DNA of 64,000 nucleotides, taken from Kitasatospora paranensis (GTDB lineage: Bacteria > Actinomycetota > Actinomycetes > Streptomycetales > Streptomycetaceae). Location: positions 5,518,001-5,582,000 of the forward strand of contig NZ_BAABKV010000001.1 of the NCBI RefSeq assembly GCF_039544005.1. The letters are read 5' to 3'. The notes beneath the pieces were generated by a model. The model was not told where the DNA came from and searched no databases. It saw nothing but the letters and a program-made list of their open reading frames with translations. Of the stretch, positions 38,076-47,460 are shown one piece after another (position 1 is the first letter of the stretch; every line of letters begins with the position of its first letter). The translations under genes were made by a program, and so were the position numbers.

Positions 38076-38672
38076 ATGGAGAAGTTCACCACCCACACCG
38101 GCCGCGCCGTTCCGCTGCGCCGCTCCAACGTGGACACCGACCAGATCATCCCGGCGCACTGGCTGAAGAAGGTCACCCGCTCCGGCTTCGAGGACGGCCT
38201 GTTCGAGGCCTGGCGCAAGGACGAGGACTTCGTCCTCAACCGCCCCGAGCGGCAGGGCGCCAGCGTGCTGGTGGCCGGCCCGGAGTTCGGCACCGGCTCC
38301 TCCCGCGAGCACGCCGTCTGGGCGCTGCAGAACTTCGGCTTCCAGGCCGTCGTCTCCTCGCGCTTCGCCGACATCTTCCGCGGCAACTCGCTGAAGAACG
38401 GCCTGCTGACGGTCGTCCTCCCGCAGGAGACCGTCGAGCGGCTGTGGGCGCTGACCGAGGCCGACCCGACCGCCGAGATCACCGTCGACCTGGAGGCCCG
38501 CGAGGTCCGCGCCGAGGGCATCACGGCCTCCTTCGAGCTGGACGACAACGTCCGCTGGCGGCTGCTGAACGGCCTGGACGACATCAGCATCACGCTGCAG
38601 AACGAGGCCGACATCGCCGCCTTCGAGGCGACCCGGCCCTCGTTCAAGCCGCGGACCCTGCCGGTGGCCTGA
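38076..38672 (+). CDS. leuD: 3-isopropylmalate dehydratase small subunit
   Basis: 198 residues, the swivelling domain that completes the LeuC active site. RSNVDTDQIIPAHWLK, GPEFGTGSSREHAVWAL and SSRFADIFRGNSLKNGLL are the family signatures. Starts six bases after leuC. Confidence 0.96.
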   Translation: MEKFTTHTGRAVPLRRSNVDTDQIIPAHWLKKVTRSGFEDGLFEAWRKDEDFVLNRPERQGASVLVAGPEFGTGSSREHAVWALQNFGFQAVVSSRFADIFRGNSLKNGLLTVVLPQETVERLWALTEADPTAEITVDLEAREVRAEGITASFELDDNVRWRLLNGLDDISITLQNEADIAAFEATRPSFKPRTLPVA

Positions 38673-38696
38673 GCCCCCGCAGCGCACGCGTACACC

Positions 38697-38731
38697 GGAT
38701 GGCCCGCCTCCCCTCGGGGGGCGGGCCATCC
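38697..38731 (+). terminator. Terminator of leuCD
   Basis: GGATGGCCCGCC (38697-38708) pairs with GGCGGGCCATCC (38720-38731), with further TCCC/GGGG pairing in the loop; 25 bases after the leuD stop. Confidence 0.75.
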
Positions 38732-38863
38732 GCCGTTCGGGGCAGCCGGGGGGCGGGAGTTCGAGTCGGAGTTCGGGCCTGACAGGCACTTGGAACAGGC
38801 CGGGGCATTTGGCCAAGAGCCCCCTTGCACAGGGCAACTCGCAACAGATGGCACAATCGTTGC

Positions 38864-39211
38864 ATGCACCGGCACGACGAACCTCCGTACCCGGGTGGCG
38901 AACCCGCGTCCTCGGAGGGGAGCAACGGTGCGGCCGGCGGCCGAATTGGCGGCCGGACGGACGACCAGTCCTCAGCTCCTGAGGAACCGGACGACCAGGA
39001 AGTCGCGGCGCTCTACGCGCTTGTGGCCGAGCGGTTGAAGCAAGCCCACGCTCGCGTATCTGCGCTGAACGTGTCAACGGATGCAAAGACCGCTCTCACC
39101 CGTCAACTGCTGATCGTCACGGAGACCGCCAAGCGCGATCTGCCCGGGGCGGCCCGGCGGTTGAGTCGCTTTGTGCAGGACCTCGACGCGGGGCGCCCGC
39201 CGCTGCGCTGA
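38864..39211 (+). CDS. Conserved hypothetical protein upstream of hupS
   Basis: 115 residues from ATG 38864. The first 45 are hydrophilic and disordered (GEPASSEGSNGAAGG, SAPEEPDDQ); the rest forms a compact helical unit, VAALYALVAERLKQAHARVS through LLIVTETAKRDLPGAARRLSRFVQDLDAG. An unannotated gene lies in the same place before hupS in S. coelicolor, as I recall. No function known. An in-frame ATG at 38825 is possible but less likely. Confidence 0.7.
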   Translation: MHRHDEPPYPGGEPASSEGSNGAAGGRIGGRTDDQSSAPEEPDDQEVAALYALVAERLKQAHARVSALNVSTDAKTALTRQLLIVTETAKRDLPGAARRLSRFVQDLDAGRPPLR

Positions 39212-39344
39212 GGTCGCGAACGCGCAAATCCATTGCGACACTAGGGTGATTCACGCGTTTGGTAATTGAAAGTCCGCAGATACATACCTAACGTGCGAAA
39301 TGAACGGATGGATTCATCCGGCGCCCGTTTCCGAAGGGGAAGAC

Positions 39345-40046
39345 GTGAACAAGGCTCAGCTTGTCGAAGCGGTGGCCGAGCAGCTGGGTGGTCGCAAGGC
39401 TGCCGCAGAGGCCGTCGACGCAGTGCTCGACACCATGGTGCGTGCCGTCGTGGCGGGAGACCGGGTCTCGGTCACCGGCTTCGGCACCTTCGAGAAGGTG
39501 GAGCGCTCCGCGCGCTTCGCCCGCAACCCGCAGACCGGTGAGCGCGTGAAGGTCAAGAAGACCTCGGTGCCGCGCTTCCGTCCCGGCCAGGGCTTCAAGG
39601 ACCTCGTCTCCGGCGCCAAGAAGCTGCCGAAGGAAGGCCCCTCGGTCAAGAAGGCCCCCAAGGGCTCGCTGACCCCGGGCAAGAGCGGCGGCACCACCGC
39701 CGCGGTCAAGCGCGCCGCCGGCAAGCGCGTCGCCGCCGCGGCCGGCACCGCTGCCGCCGCCACCAAGAAGACCGCCGCCAAGAAGACGACGACGGCCACC
39801 CGCACCACCGCCGCGGCGGCCAAGAAGACCACCGCGACGGCCAAGAAGGCGGCTCCCGCCAAGACGGCCGCGGCGGCCAAGAAGACCACCGCGACGGCCA
39901 AGAAGGCGGCTCCCGCCAAGACGGCCGCGGCGGCCAAGAAGACCACCGCGACGGCCAAGAAGGCCACCGCGACGGCCAAGAAGACCGCTCCGGCGAAGAA
40001 GACCGCCACCCGCAAGACCACCGCGCGCAAGACCGCCGCCAAGTAG
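39345..40046 (+). CDS. hupS: Nucleoid protein HupS (HU with Lys/Ala-rich tail)
   Basis: 233 residues. The first 90 are a standard HU DNA-binding fold (NKAQLVEAVAEQLGGRKAAA, DRVSVTGFGTFEKVERSAR, RNPQTGERVKVKK, VPRFRPGQGFK). The remaining ~140 are repeated TATAKKAAPAKTAAAAKK-like units resembling histone H1. HupS in Streptomyces compacts spore DNA. GTG 39345 with GGGGA just before it; the frame upstream to 39300 lacks homology. 57-base tandem repeats encode the tail. Confidence 0.95.
   Translation: MNKAQLVEAVAEQLGGRKAAAEAVDAVLDTMVRAVVAGDRVSVTGFGTFEKVERSARFARNPQTGERVKVKKTSVPRFRPGQGFKDLVSGAKKLPKEGPSVKKAPKGSLTPGKSGGTTAAVKRAAGKRVAAAAGTAAAATKKTAAKKTTTATRTTAAAAKKTTATAKKAAPAKTAAAAKKTTATAKKAAPAKTAAAAKKTTATAKKATATAKKTAPAKKTATRKTTARKTAAK
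39811..39960 (+). repeat. 57-bp tandem repeat inside hupS
   Basis: The unit starting CCGCGGCGGCCAAGAAG occurs at 39811, 39868 and 39925, period 57 bases (19 codons), two full copies and a partial third that appear identical. It encodes the Lys/Ala/Thr tail and may vary in number between strains. Confidence 0.85.
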
Positions 40047-40087
40047 GACTGTCGGCCCTTCGGGCGACGGCCGGTCAGACCGAGGCG

Positions 40088-40144
40088 AGAGCCGCGGCGG
40101 CCGGCGCACCCGGGTTTCCCGGGTGCGCCGGCCGCCGCGGCTCT
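40088..40144. terminator. Strong bidirectional terminator between hupS and gntR
   Basis: Perfect 27-base-pair stem (40088-40114 with 40118-40144) with a three-base loop. It separates the convergent hupS and GntR gene. Confidence 0.8.
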
Positions 40145-40207
40145 GTTGCGTCCGGGGCCGGGCCGGGGCCGGGGCAGGCGGCGCAGGCGGGGCCGGCCCC
40201 GGGGTGG

Positions 40208-40969
40208 TCAGCGGCCGTCCACCGGCAGCTCGTAGACGATGTCCCAGCCGGCGTCCGGGACGACCAGGTCGGCGGTCTCCACCGCGCGCCCCTCGGTGTC
40301 GAAGTAGGTGCGCTCGATCAGGGTGACGAGGTCGCCCGCGGACAGCCCGAGCAGGTGGGCCTGTTCCTGGCCGGCCCGGGCGGGCCGCGGCCGCTCGACG
40401 GCGAAGTCCACGGTGACGCCGATGGAGGCCATCCGGGCGACCACGCCGGCGCCGGCCAGCGGGCCGAGTTCGGGCAGCAGGACGGGTGTGCCGTCGGTGA
40501 CGGCCATCGGCTCCCAGCTCTCCGCGAGCTGTACCGGCCGTCCGTCGAGCAGGAATTCGTAGCAGGTGCGGACGGTCCATTCGCCCGGCTCGATGGCCAG
40601 GCGTTCCGCGATGCGGGCCGGTGCCGGGGTCCGGGCGTAGCTGGTGGCGTCCCAGGTGCCGGCCGGGTCGGCCGCGCCGGGCCGGGCGGCGAACGGCGCG
40701 GAGCCGTGCAGGGAGCGGTGCCGCGAGCGGACCATCGGGCGCCGCTCGGCCGGGGTGCGGACATAGGTGCCGGAGCCGGCCCGGCCCTCCAGCAGGCCTT
40801 CGGAGATGAGCAGTTCCTGCGCGCGCTGCAGCACGTTGGCGCCCACGCCGTACGCGGCCGCGAGCTGGGCGCGGGAGGGCAGCCGCTCGCCGATCCGCCA
40901 CTCGCCCTCGGTGATGCGGCGGCGCAGGTCGTCCGAGATCCGCAGGTACGGGGGCTCCTGTGAGGGCAT
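40208..40969 (-). CDS. GntR-family (HutC/UTRA) transcriptional regulator
   Basis: 253 residues. The winged helix ISDDLRRRITEGEWRIGERL, PSRAQLAAAYGVGANVLQRAQ is followed by a UTRA effector domain (about 95-245; YEFLLDGRPVQLAESWEPM). ATG 40969 has GGGAGAG five bases before it; the earlier ATG at 41035 would lie in the operator region. A divergent pair of small ORFs starts 140 bases away with operator-like repeats between, so it most likely controls them and itself. Ligand unknown. Confidence 0.85.
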   Translation of the reverse strand: MPSQEPPYLRISDDLRRRITEGEWRIGERLPSRAQLAAAYGVGANVLQRAQELLISEGLLEGRAGSGTYVRTPAERRPMVRSRHRSLHGSAPFAARPGAADPAGTWDATSYARTPAPARIAERLAIEPGEWTVRTCYEFLLDGRPVQLAESWEPMAVTDGTPVLLPELGPLAGAGVVARMASIGVTVDFAVERPRPARAGQEQAHLLGLSAGDLVTLIERTYFDTEGRAVETADLVVPDAGWDIVYELPVDGR

Positions 40970-41033
40970 CCGACTCTCCCGGTGGCAGGCACGTACCCTG
41001 CCGGGTCGGCAGGACGGGTGATCCAGCGTTGAC

Positions 41034-41070
41034 AATCTAATGCATCAGGTGGAATCTAATGCCTTAGATT
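41034..41070. promoter_or_regulatory. Candidate GntR operator: direct repeat plus palindrome
   Basis: AATCTAATGC occurs at 41034-41043 and 41053-41062 (19-base spacing, about two helix turns), and AATCTAA-TGCC-TTAGATT (41053-41070) is a perfect 7-base inverted repeat. TTGACA at 41029-41034 overlaps the first copy. The sequence is AT-rich in a GC-rich genome and sits in the gap between a gntR gene and a divergent operon. A second palindrome CGTGATCACG is at 41078-41087. Confidence 0.55.
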
Positions 41071-41109
41071 TACTATGCGTGATCACGTGCTCGCGGGGAG
41101 AGTCGTTGC

Positions 41110-41352
41110 GTGCGAACCACCAGGGTCTTTGAGCTCGCGAACCGGCTCGCCGCGGCCACCGGGGGACGCGCGCGGATCCGCCAACGCCCCGGTGGGGGCT
41201 ACCTGGTGGAGGCCGAACTGCCCGCCGGTCTGACCGGCGAGGCGCAACGCGCCGTGCTGGCGGTCCTGGCCGCCGCGGACCGCTACGGGCACCGCTTCAG
41301 CACCACCACCCAGCGGGTCTGGGCCGAGATCGACGAGGAGTCGGCGCCGTGA
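41110..41352 (+). CDS. Small hypothetical protein, first of a GntR-linked pair
   Basis: 80 residues from GTG 41110 with GGGGAGA upstream. Sequence contains RTTRVFELANRLAAATGGRA, a Gly-rich beta turn PGGGYLVEAELP and FSTTTQRVWAEI. Soluble, no known domain that I recognise. It overlaps the next ORF by four bases and lies directly under the operator-like repeats, so it is probably the regulated target. Confidence 0.6.
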   Translation: MRTTRVFELANRLAAATGGRARIRQRPGGGYLVEAELPAGLTGEAQRAVLAVLAAADRYGHRFSTTTQRVWAEIDEESAP

Positions 41353-41624
41353 GCAGCAACCGGGGATTCACCGTCTCCATCGAGGACGTCACCGGGCCCG
41401 CCACCTTCACCCGGCTCCCGGACGCCCTGGCGGCGCTCTGGGACAGCCTGCGCGTCCTGCCGCTGGGCTGGAGCCAGTACGAGGCCTACCGGTACTTCTT
41501 CGGGCCCGGGGTGGTCGAACGCGTCGAGGCCTTCCTCGCCCGCGACGGCGAGTTCGGCCTCACCTTCGCGATGGCCGGCCGCACCCACGCCGTCCGGCTC
41601 GTCCCCGTCCGGGCGCAGGGCTGA
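41349..41624 (+). CDS. Small hypothetical protein, second of a GntR-linked pair
   Basis: 91 residues; starts at GTG-type overlap with the previous gene (GTGA). Aromatic centre GWSQYEAYRYFFGPGVVERV; no signal peptide or helices. Function unknown; coupled with the 41110 gene. Confidence 0.6.
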   Translation: MSSNRGFTVSIEDVTGPATFTRLPDALAALWDSLRVLPLGWSQYEAYRYFFGPGVVERVEAFLARDGEFGLTFAMAGRTHAVRLVPVRAQG

Positions 41625-41633
41625 CGCCGCGCC

Positions 41634-41861
41634 TCAGGCCGCGGAGCCCGCCGGGTCGGGGAAGGTCGCCAGCGTCACGAAGACCACCCGCCGCGCACCG
41701 CCGTCGCCCTCGGTGCGGATCCGCACCCGCTGGCCCGGCCGCAGCAGCCGCAGGCCGCCGGCGTCGAAGGCCGCCGCGTCGAAGGGGACCGGCGTGCCGT
41801 CGTCGAGCAGGACGGAGCCCGCCCGGGTCGCGGCATCGAAGGTGAACGCGGTGGCCTGCAT
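41634..41861 (-). CDS. Small hypothetical protein, OB/cold-shock-like
   Basis: 75 residues from ATG 41861 (another in-frame ATG at 41873). Beta-rich: FTFDAATRAGSVLLDDGTP, RLLRPGQRVRIRTEGDG, VVFVTLATFP, resembling the beta-strand pattern of cold-shock or S1-type OB folds but without the RNP motifs. Convergent with the pair at 41110-41624. Function uncertain. Confidence 0.5.
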   Translation of the reverse strand: MQATAFTFDAATRAGSVLLDDGTPVPFDAAAFDAGGLRLLRPGQRVRIRTEGDGGARRVVFVTLATFPDPAGSAA

Positions 41862-42296
41862 GGCCGCAAGCATAGCGAGCGGCCCCGCCCCGGCGACGGT
41901 GCCGGCGGGGGCCGCCGCCGCAGGGCGCGCACCGCCCACCGCACGCCGGGCCGCCGGCGGCGCCCGCGCCCCGCCCGGGCGTACCGTGTCCTCGACCGCC
42001 CGCGCCGCCGCCGCACCGGCCGACCGGCCCTGACCTGGCGGCCTCCACGACCGCGTGCGATTGGTCACTCGCCGCGGGCCACCGGGCAGCGCTGCTCGAC
42101 AGCCGGTCCGCCCGCGGGTGAGACTGGTCCGCGCCCTTCGCACCCCCGCCGGCCGCCGAGCCGGGGGAGCGCCGTGGGGCGGACCTCCCGCCCGCGGCAG
42201 CCGGCGGCGCCCAGCCGCGCCCCGTCTGCGCCCGGACCGGGAGGCGACCGAGGACCGCGGCACCCCACGTGCCGCACCGGATGAACAGGAGCTGGG
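41862..42296. other. 435-base gap without a recognised gene
   Basis: GC-rich, with several open frames in both strands but no conserved protein that I can see. It holds the promoters of the minus-strand small gene and of the acyltransferase, whose AGGAG is at 42287-42291. Nothing else noted. Confidence 0.4.
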
Positions 42297-43111
42297 GTGG
42301 CCCGCCGCTCGTACGCCAAGTTCGGCAACGCCGACTACGGGATCTGGTACCGCTTCGCGGCTGTCCTGGTGAAGCCGGTGACCAACGCACTGGCGAAGAC
42401 GGACTGGCGCGGCTGGGAGCACCTTCCCGAGAAGGGGGCTTCCTCGCGGTGGTGAACCACAACTCGGTGGTCGACCCGGTGTTCTACGCGCACTGGCAGT
42501 ACAACAGCGGCCGCCCGCCGCGGATACTCGGCAAGTCCCAGCTGTTCTCGGTGCCGTTCATCGGCTTCATGCTGCGCAAGACCGGCCAGATCCCGGTGTT
42601 CCGCGAGTCCACCGACGCCGCGGGGGCGTTCCGCGCCGCCATCGATGCGGTCAACGGCGGCCAGTGCGTGCAGTTCTACCCGGAGGGCACGCTCACCCGC
42701 GATCCTGAGCTCTGGCCGATGACCGGCAAGAGCGGCGCGGCCCGGGTCGCCCTGATGACCGGCGCGCCCGTCATCCCGGTCGCCCACTGGGGCGCCCACG
42801 AGATCATCCCGCCCTACGGCAAGGGCAAGAACAAGTACAACCTCTTCCCGCGGCACACGGTGACCGTCGCCGCCGGACCGCCGGTCGACCTGAGCAAGTA
42901 CCAGGGCCAGGAGCTCACCGCCCAGGTGCTCCGGGACGCCACCGAGGACATCATGGCCGCCATCACCGCCGTGCTGGAGGGGATCCGCGGCGAGGAGGCC
43001 CCCGCCGAGCGCTACGACATGCGCCGCGCCGCCCGTGAGCGGGCCGCCGCCGCGGCCGCCAAGGGCGACCGGGCCAAGCGCAAGGACACCCCCGAGGAGA
43101 CCGCCGAATGA
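42297..43111 (+). CDS. 1-acyl-glycerol-3-phosphate acyltransferase-like (PlsC), frameshifted
   Basis: About 271 residues across two frames. From GTG 42297 (AGGAG five bases before): ARRSYAKFGNADYGIWYRF and KTDWRGWEHLPEKG; near 42433 one G is missing from a G run, after which the frame continues GFLAVVNHNSVVDP. NHNSVVD is the HX4D motif and YPEGTLTR the second acyltransferase motif. The final 45 residues are Arg/Ala-rich. It ends ATGA-overlapping with gpsA, so both glycerolipid genes form an operon. Confidence 0.87.
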
Positions 43112-44109
43112 CCCGCTGCGCCGTCTTCGGGACCGGGTCCTGGGGGACCGCCTTCGCGATGATCCTCGCCGACGCCGGCTGCGAGGTCGTCCTCTGGGGC
43201 CGCCGGCCGGAGCTCGCCGAGGCGATCGACCGGACCAAGACCAACCCCGACTACCTGCCGGACCTCAGGCTGCCGGACTCCGTCCGGGCCACCTCCGACC
43301 CCGCCGAGGCGCTGGCCGGCGCGGACTTCGCGGTGCTCGTCGTGCCCTCGCAGACGCTGCGCGCCAACCTCGCCGCCTGGGCGCCGCTGATCGAGCCGCA
43401 GACCGTCCTGGTCAGCCTGATGAAGGGCATCGAGCTCGGCACGGTCAAGCGGATGAGCGAGGTGATCCAGGAGGTCGCCGGGGTCGGCCCGGAGCGCGTC
43501 GCGGTGGTCAGCGGGCCCAACCTGGCGCCCGAGATCGCCAACCGGCAGCCCGCCGCCAGCGTGGTCGCCTGCGTCGACGAGTCCGTCGCCCAGCGCTTCC
43601 AGAAGGCCTGCCACACCCCGTACTTCCGCCCCTACACCAACACCGACGTGGTGGGCTGCGAGCTCGGCGGCGCGGTCAAGAACGTGATCGGCCTGGCCGT
43701 CGGCATGGCGGACGGCATGGGCCTCGGCGACAACACCAAGGCCACCCTGATCACCCGCGGCCTCGCCGAGACCACCCGGCTCGGCCTGGCGCTCGGCGCC
43801 GACCCGCACACCTTCGCCGGGCTCGCCGGCATGGGCGACCTGGTGGCCACCTGCTCCTCGCCGCTGTCGCGGAACCACACCTTCGGCACCAACCTCGGCC
43901 GCGGCATGACCCTGGACCAGACGATCGCGGCGACCAAGCAGACCGCGGAGGGCGTCAAGTCCTGCGAGTCCGTGCTCGACCTCGCCCGGCGCACCGGCGT
44001 GGAGATGCCGATCGTCCAGGCCGTGGTCGACGTGGTGCACGGCGGCCGCCCCACCCAGGAGGTGCTGGCCGGCCTGATGGCGCGTTCGGCGAAGGCGGAG
44101 CGACGGTGA
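43108..44109 (+). CDS. gpsA: Glycerol-3-phosphate dehydrogenase [NAD(P)+]
   Basis: 333 residues; makes glycerol-3-phosphate for phospholipids from dihydroxyacetone phosphate. NAD motif GTGSWGTAFA at residue 7, VVSGPNLAPEIA, the catalytic lysine in GGAVKNVIGLAVG and the C-terminal NTKATLITRGLAE. The start overlaps plsC-like stop by four bases (ATGA). Confidence 0.95.
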   Translation: MTRCAVFGTGSWGTAFAMILADAGCEVVLWGRRPELAEAIDRTKTNPDYLPDLRLPDSVRATSDPAEALAGADFAVLVVPSQTLRANLAAWAPLIEPQTVLVSLMKGIELGTVKRMSEVIQEVAGVGPERVAVVSGPNLAPEIANRQPAASVVACVDESVAQRFQKACHTPYFRPYTNTDVVGCELGGAVKNVIGLAVGMADGMGLGDNTKATLITRGLAETTRLGLALGADPHTFAGLAGMGDLVATCSSPLSRNHTFGTNLGRGMTLDQTIAATKQTAEGVKSCESVLDLARRTGVEMPIVQAVVDVVHGGRPTQEVLAGLMARSAKAERR

Positions 44110-44147
44110 GCGGAACCTCAGGGGTCGCAAGGTAGTCTCGGGCCGAT

Positions 44148-45290
<1,143 letters not shown>

Positions 45291-45324
45291 CGGTCCCCGC
45301 GCGCGGTGCGGTGCCCGGCGGCCG

Positions 45325-45827
45325 TCACAGGCCGGCGGGCACCGTCGCGCGGATCACGTCGGACAGCGTGGGCAGCGGGTCCGCGTAGTTCGGGTAGGCG
45401 CCCTTGGGGACGCTCACCTCGACGTACGCCTTGCGGAGCGTGGTGACGAACCGGTAGCCGCCCGCGCCGTCCTGGGACATGCCCCACTGCACCCCGTTCA
45501 CCTCGGGCGCGCTGGCCAGCGGGTCGGCGTCCAGGTAGTCGGGGCGGGCGATGCCGCAGCGCAGTACCGTGCGCGCCGAACCGCCCCAGGCCGCGGTGTA
45601 CGGGGACGCGGGGGAGGGGTCGTGCCGGGCCCGGCCGAGCACCGAAGCGGGCAGCGCCCTGTCCAGCGCCGCGCAGTACCCGGCGGCGGCGCCCTGCGGG
45701 ACGGGCGGTGCGATCTCGCCGGACCCGAGGTTGCCCACCAGCAGCATGCCGACGCCCAGCAGCGCGGCCGGCGGCGCGAGCCAGCGGACCGGGGCGGGAA
45801 GAGCGCGCAGACGGGGGAGAGAGCCAC
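45325..45827 (-). CDS. DUF3515 family protein, frameshifted near start
   Basis: About 167 residues. GTG 45827 opens VALSP, then one C is missing from a C run near 45815, and the frame continues RLRALPAPVRWLAPPAALLG, a membrane anchor, followed by an extracytoplasmic domain (AAGYCAALDRALPASVLGR, TVLRCGIARP, AYVEVSVPKG). DUF3515 proteins are small actinobacterial membrane proteins of unknown function next to ddlA/thiL. If the start at 45747 is used, the anchor is cut. Confidence 0.7.
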
Positions 45828-45935
45828 CCGCCGATGGTAACCGGCGCCCGGGTCGCGCCTTCGGGGCCCGCCTCCCCGACGGGACCGCCCCCGGGCGGAC
45901 GGCGCCGCCCCGAGGACACCCCGCGGGCGGACCGC

Positions 45936-46169
45936 CTACAGGCGGACCACCGGACAGGTCAGGGTGCGGGTGATTCCCTCGATCTGCTGGACCTGGGCGA
46001 CGACCAGCCGCCCGAGATCGTCGATCGACTCGGCCTCGGCGCGGACGATCACGTCGTACGGCCCGGTGACGTCCTCCGCCTGGACGACGCCGGCGATCTT
46101 CGCGATGGACTCGGCCACTGCGGTGGCCTTGCCCACTTCGGTCTGGATCAGGATGTACGCCTGTACCAC
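45936..46169 (-). CDS. Stand-alone Lrp/AsnC ligand-binding (RAM) domain protein
   Basis: 77 residues consisting solely of the RAM domain, VQAYILIQTEVGKATAVAES, VTGPYDVIVRAEA, DLGRLVVAQVQQIEGI. No helix-turn-helix, so it cannot bind DNA alone and may pair with full Lrp proteins or bind amino acids. GTG 46169 has GGAGG 7 bases upstream. The neighbouring ddlA and thiL context is conserved in S. coelicolor. Confidence 0.88.
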   Translation of the reverse strand: MVQAYILIQTEVGKATAVAESIAKIAGVVQAEDVTGPYDVIVRAEAESIDDLGRLVVAQVQQIEGITRTLTCPVVRL

Positions 46170-46334
46170 GGGGGACCTCCGGGCGGCCGGGGAGTGGACC
46201 AGCAGTCTGATCACCACGCTACCGCGCCCCGCACCGGGGAGGGGAGACTTCCGACAGGTCCGAGGGCGTACGCTGCGCGCGGGGGCGCGCCGACGACCGG
46301 CAGGACAGCGCCCGTGGACCCGAGAGGACGGCAG

Positions 46335-47303
46335 ATGCAGGGGACCGTGGGCGAGCTCGGCGAGTTCGGACTCATCAGGGAGCTCACCGCCCGGCTGGCA
46401 CCCACTCCGGCCGTCGACCTCGGGCCCGGCGACGACGCCGCGGTGGTCAAGGCCCCCGACGGCCGGGTGGTCGCCACCACCGACGTGCTGATCGAGGGCC
46501 GGCACTTCCGCCGGGACTGGTCCACCGCGTACGACGTCGGCCGTAAGTCCGCCGCGCAGAACCTCGCCGACGTGGCCGCGATGGGCGCCGTGCCCACCGC
46601 CATCCTGCTCGGCTTCGTCGCCCCCGCCGACCTGCCCGCGACCTGGGCCACCGAGCTGATGGACGGCCTGCGCGACGAGTGCCAGGTCGCCGGCGCCGCC
46701 GTGGTCGGCGGCGACGTCGTCCGCGGCGACGCGGTCACCCTCGCCATCACAGCCCTCGGCGACCTCCAGGGCCGCCGGCCGGTGCTGCGCTCCGGCGCCC
46801 AGGTCGGCGACGTCGTCGCCGTCACCGGCTGGCTCGGCTGGTCGGCCGCCGGACTGACCGTCCTGCAGCGCGGCTTCCGCTCCCCGCGCGCCTTCGTCGA
46901 GGCGCACCGCCGGCCCGAACCGCCGTACCACGCCGGGCCCGCCGCGGCGGACCTGGGCGCCACCGCGATGGTCGACGTCAGCGACGGCATGGTCGCCGAC
47001 CTCGGACACGTCGCCGCGGCCAGCGGCGTCGACATCGACCTGCGCGCCGCGGACTTCGACGTCCCGGCCCAGATGGCCGACATCGGGCAGGCGGTCGGCG
47101 TCGACCCGCTGGTCTGGGTGCTCTCCGGCGGCGAGGACCACGCCATCGTGGCGACCTTCCCGAAGTCCGTCCAGCTGCCCGCCCGCTGGCGGGTGGTCGG
47201 CGAGGTGGTGCGCACCGCGCTCCCCGGCCGCGGCGGCCGGGTCACCGTCGACGGGGCACCCTGGGACCGGGCCGGCGGCTGGGACCACTTCGCGGGCGAG
47301 TGA
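46335..47303 (+). CDS. thiL: Thiamine-monophosphate kinase
   Basis: 322 residues; last step of thiamine diphosphate synthesis. GPGDDAAVV (N-terminal Mg site), TTDVLIEGRHFRRDW, VGGDVVRGD, DVSDGMVADLGH, VLSGGEDHAIVATFP. The ATG at 46335 is preceded by GAGAGGACGGCAG. Heads a group with pfkA and thiD. Confidence 0.95.
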   Translation: MQGTVGELGEFGLIRELTARLAPTPAVDLGPGDDAAVVKAPDGRVVATTDVLIEGRHFRRDWSTAYDVGRKSAAQNLADVAAMGAVPTAILLGFVAPADLPATWATELMDGLRDECQVAGAAVVGGDVVRGDAVTLAITALGDLQGRRPVLRSGAQVGDVVAVTGWLGWSAAGLTVLQRGFRSPRAFVEAHRRPEPPYHAGPAAADLGATAMVDVSDGMVADLGHVAAASGVDIDLRAADFDVPAQMADIGQAVGVDPLVWVLSGGEDHAIVATFPKSVQLPARWRVVGEVVRTALPGRGGRVTVDGAPWDRAGGWDHFAGE

Positions 47304-47460
47304 CCCGGGGCCGGTGCCCCGCGGCCTGCGCCGCCGGGGTGGTCGCAGCGCGTAGTCTTGCGCTGGTGCCGCGTCCGGAACCTCCGGTGCGCCCGGCCGC
47401 CCGGAGCCGTCCGGCCCGGACCGACCACTCGGGGCCACCGCCCCAGGGAGACGAGCCATC

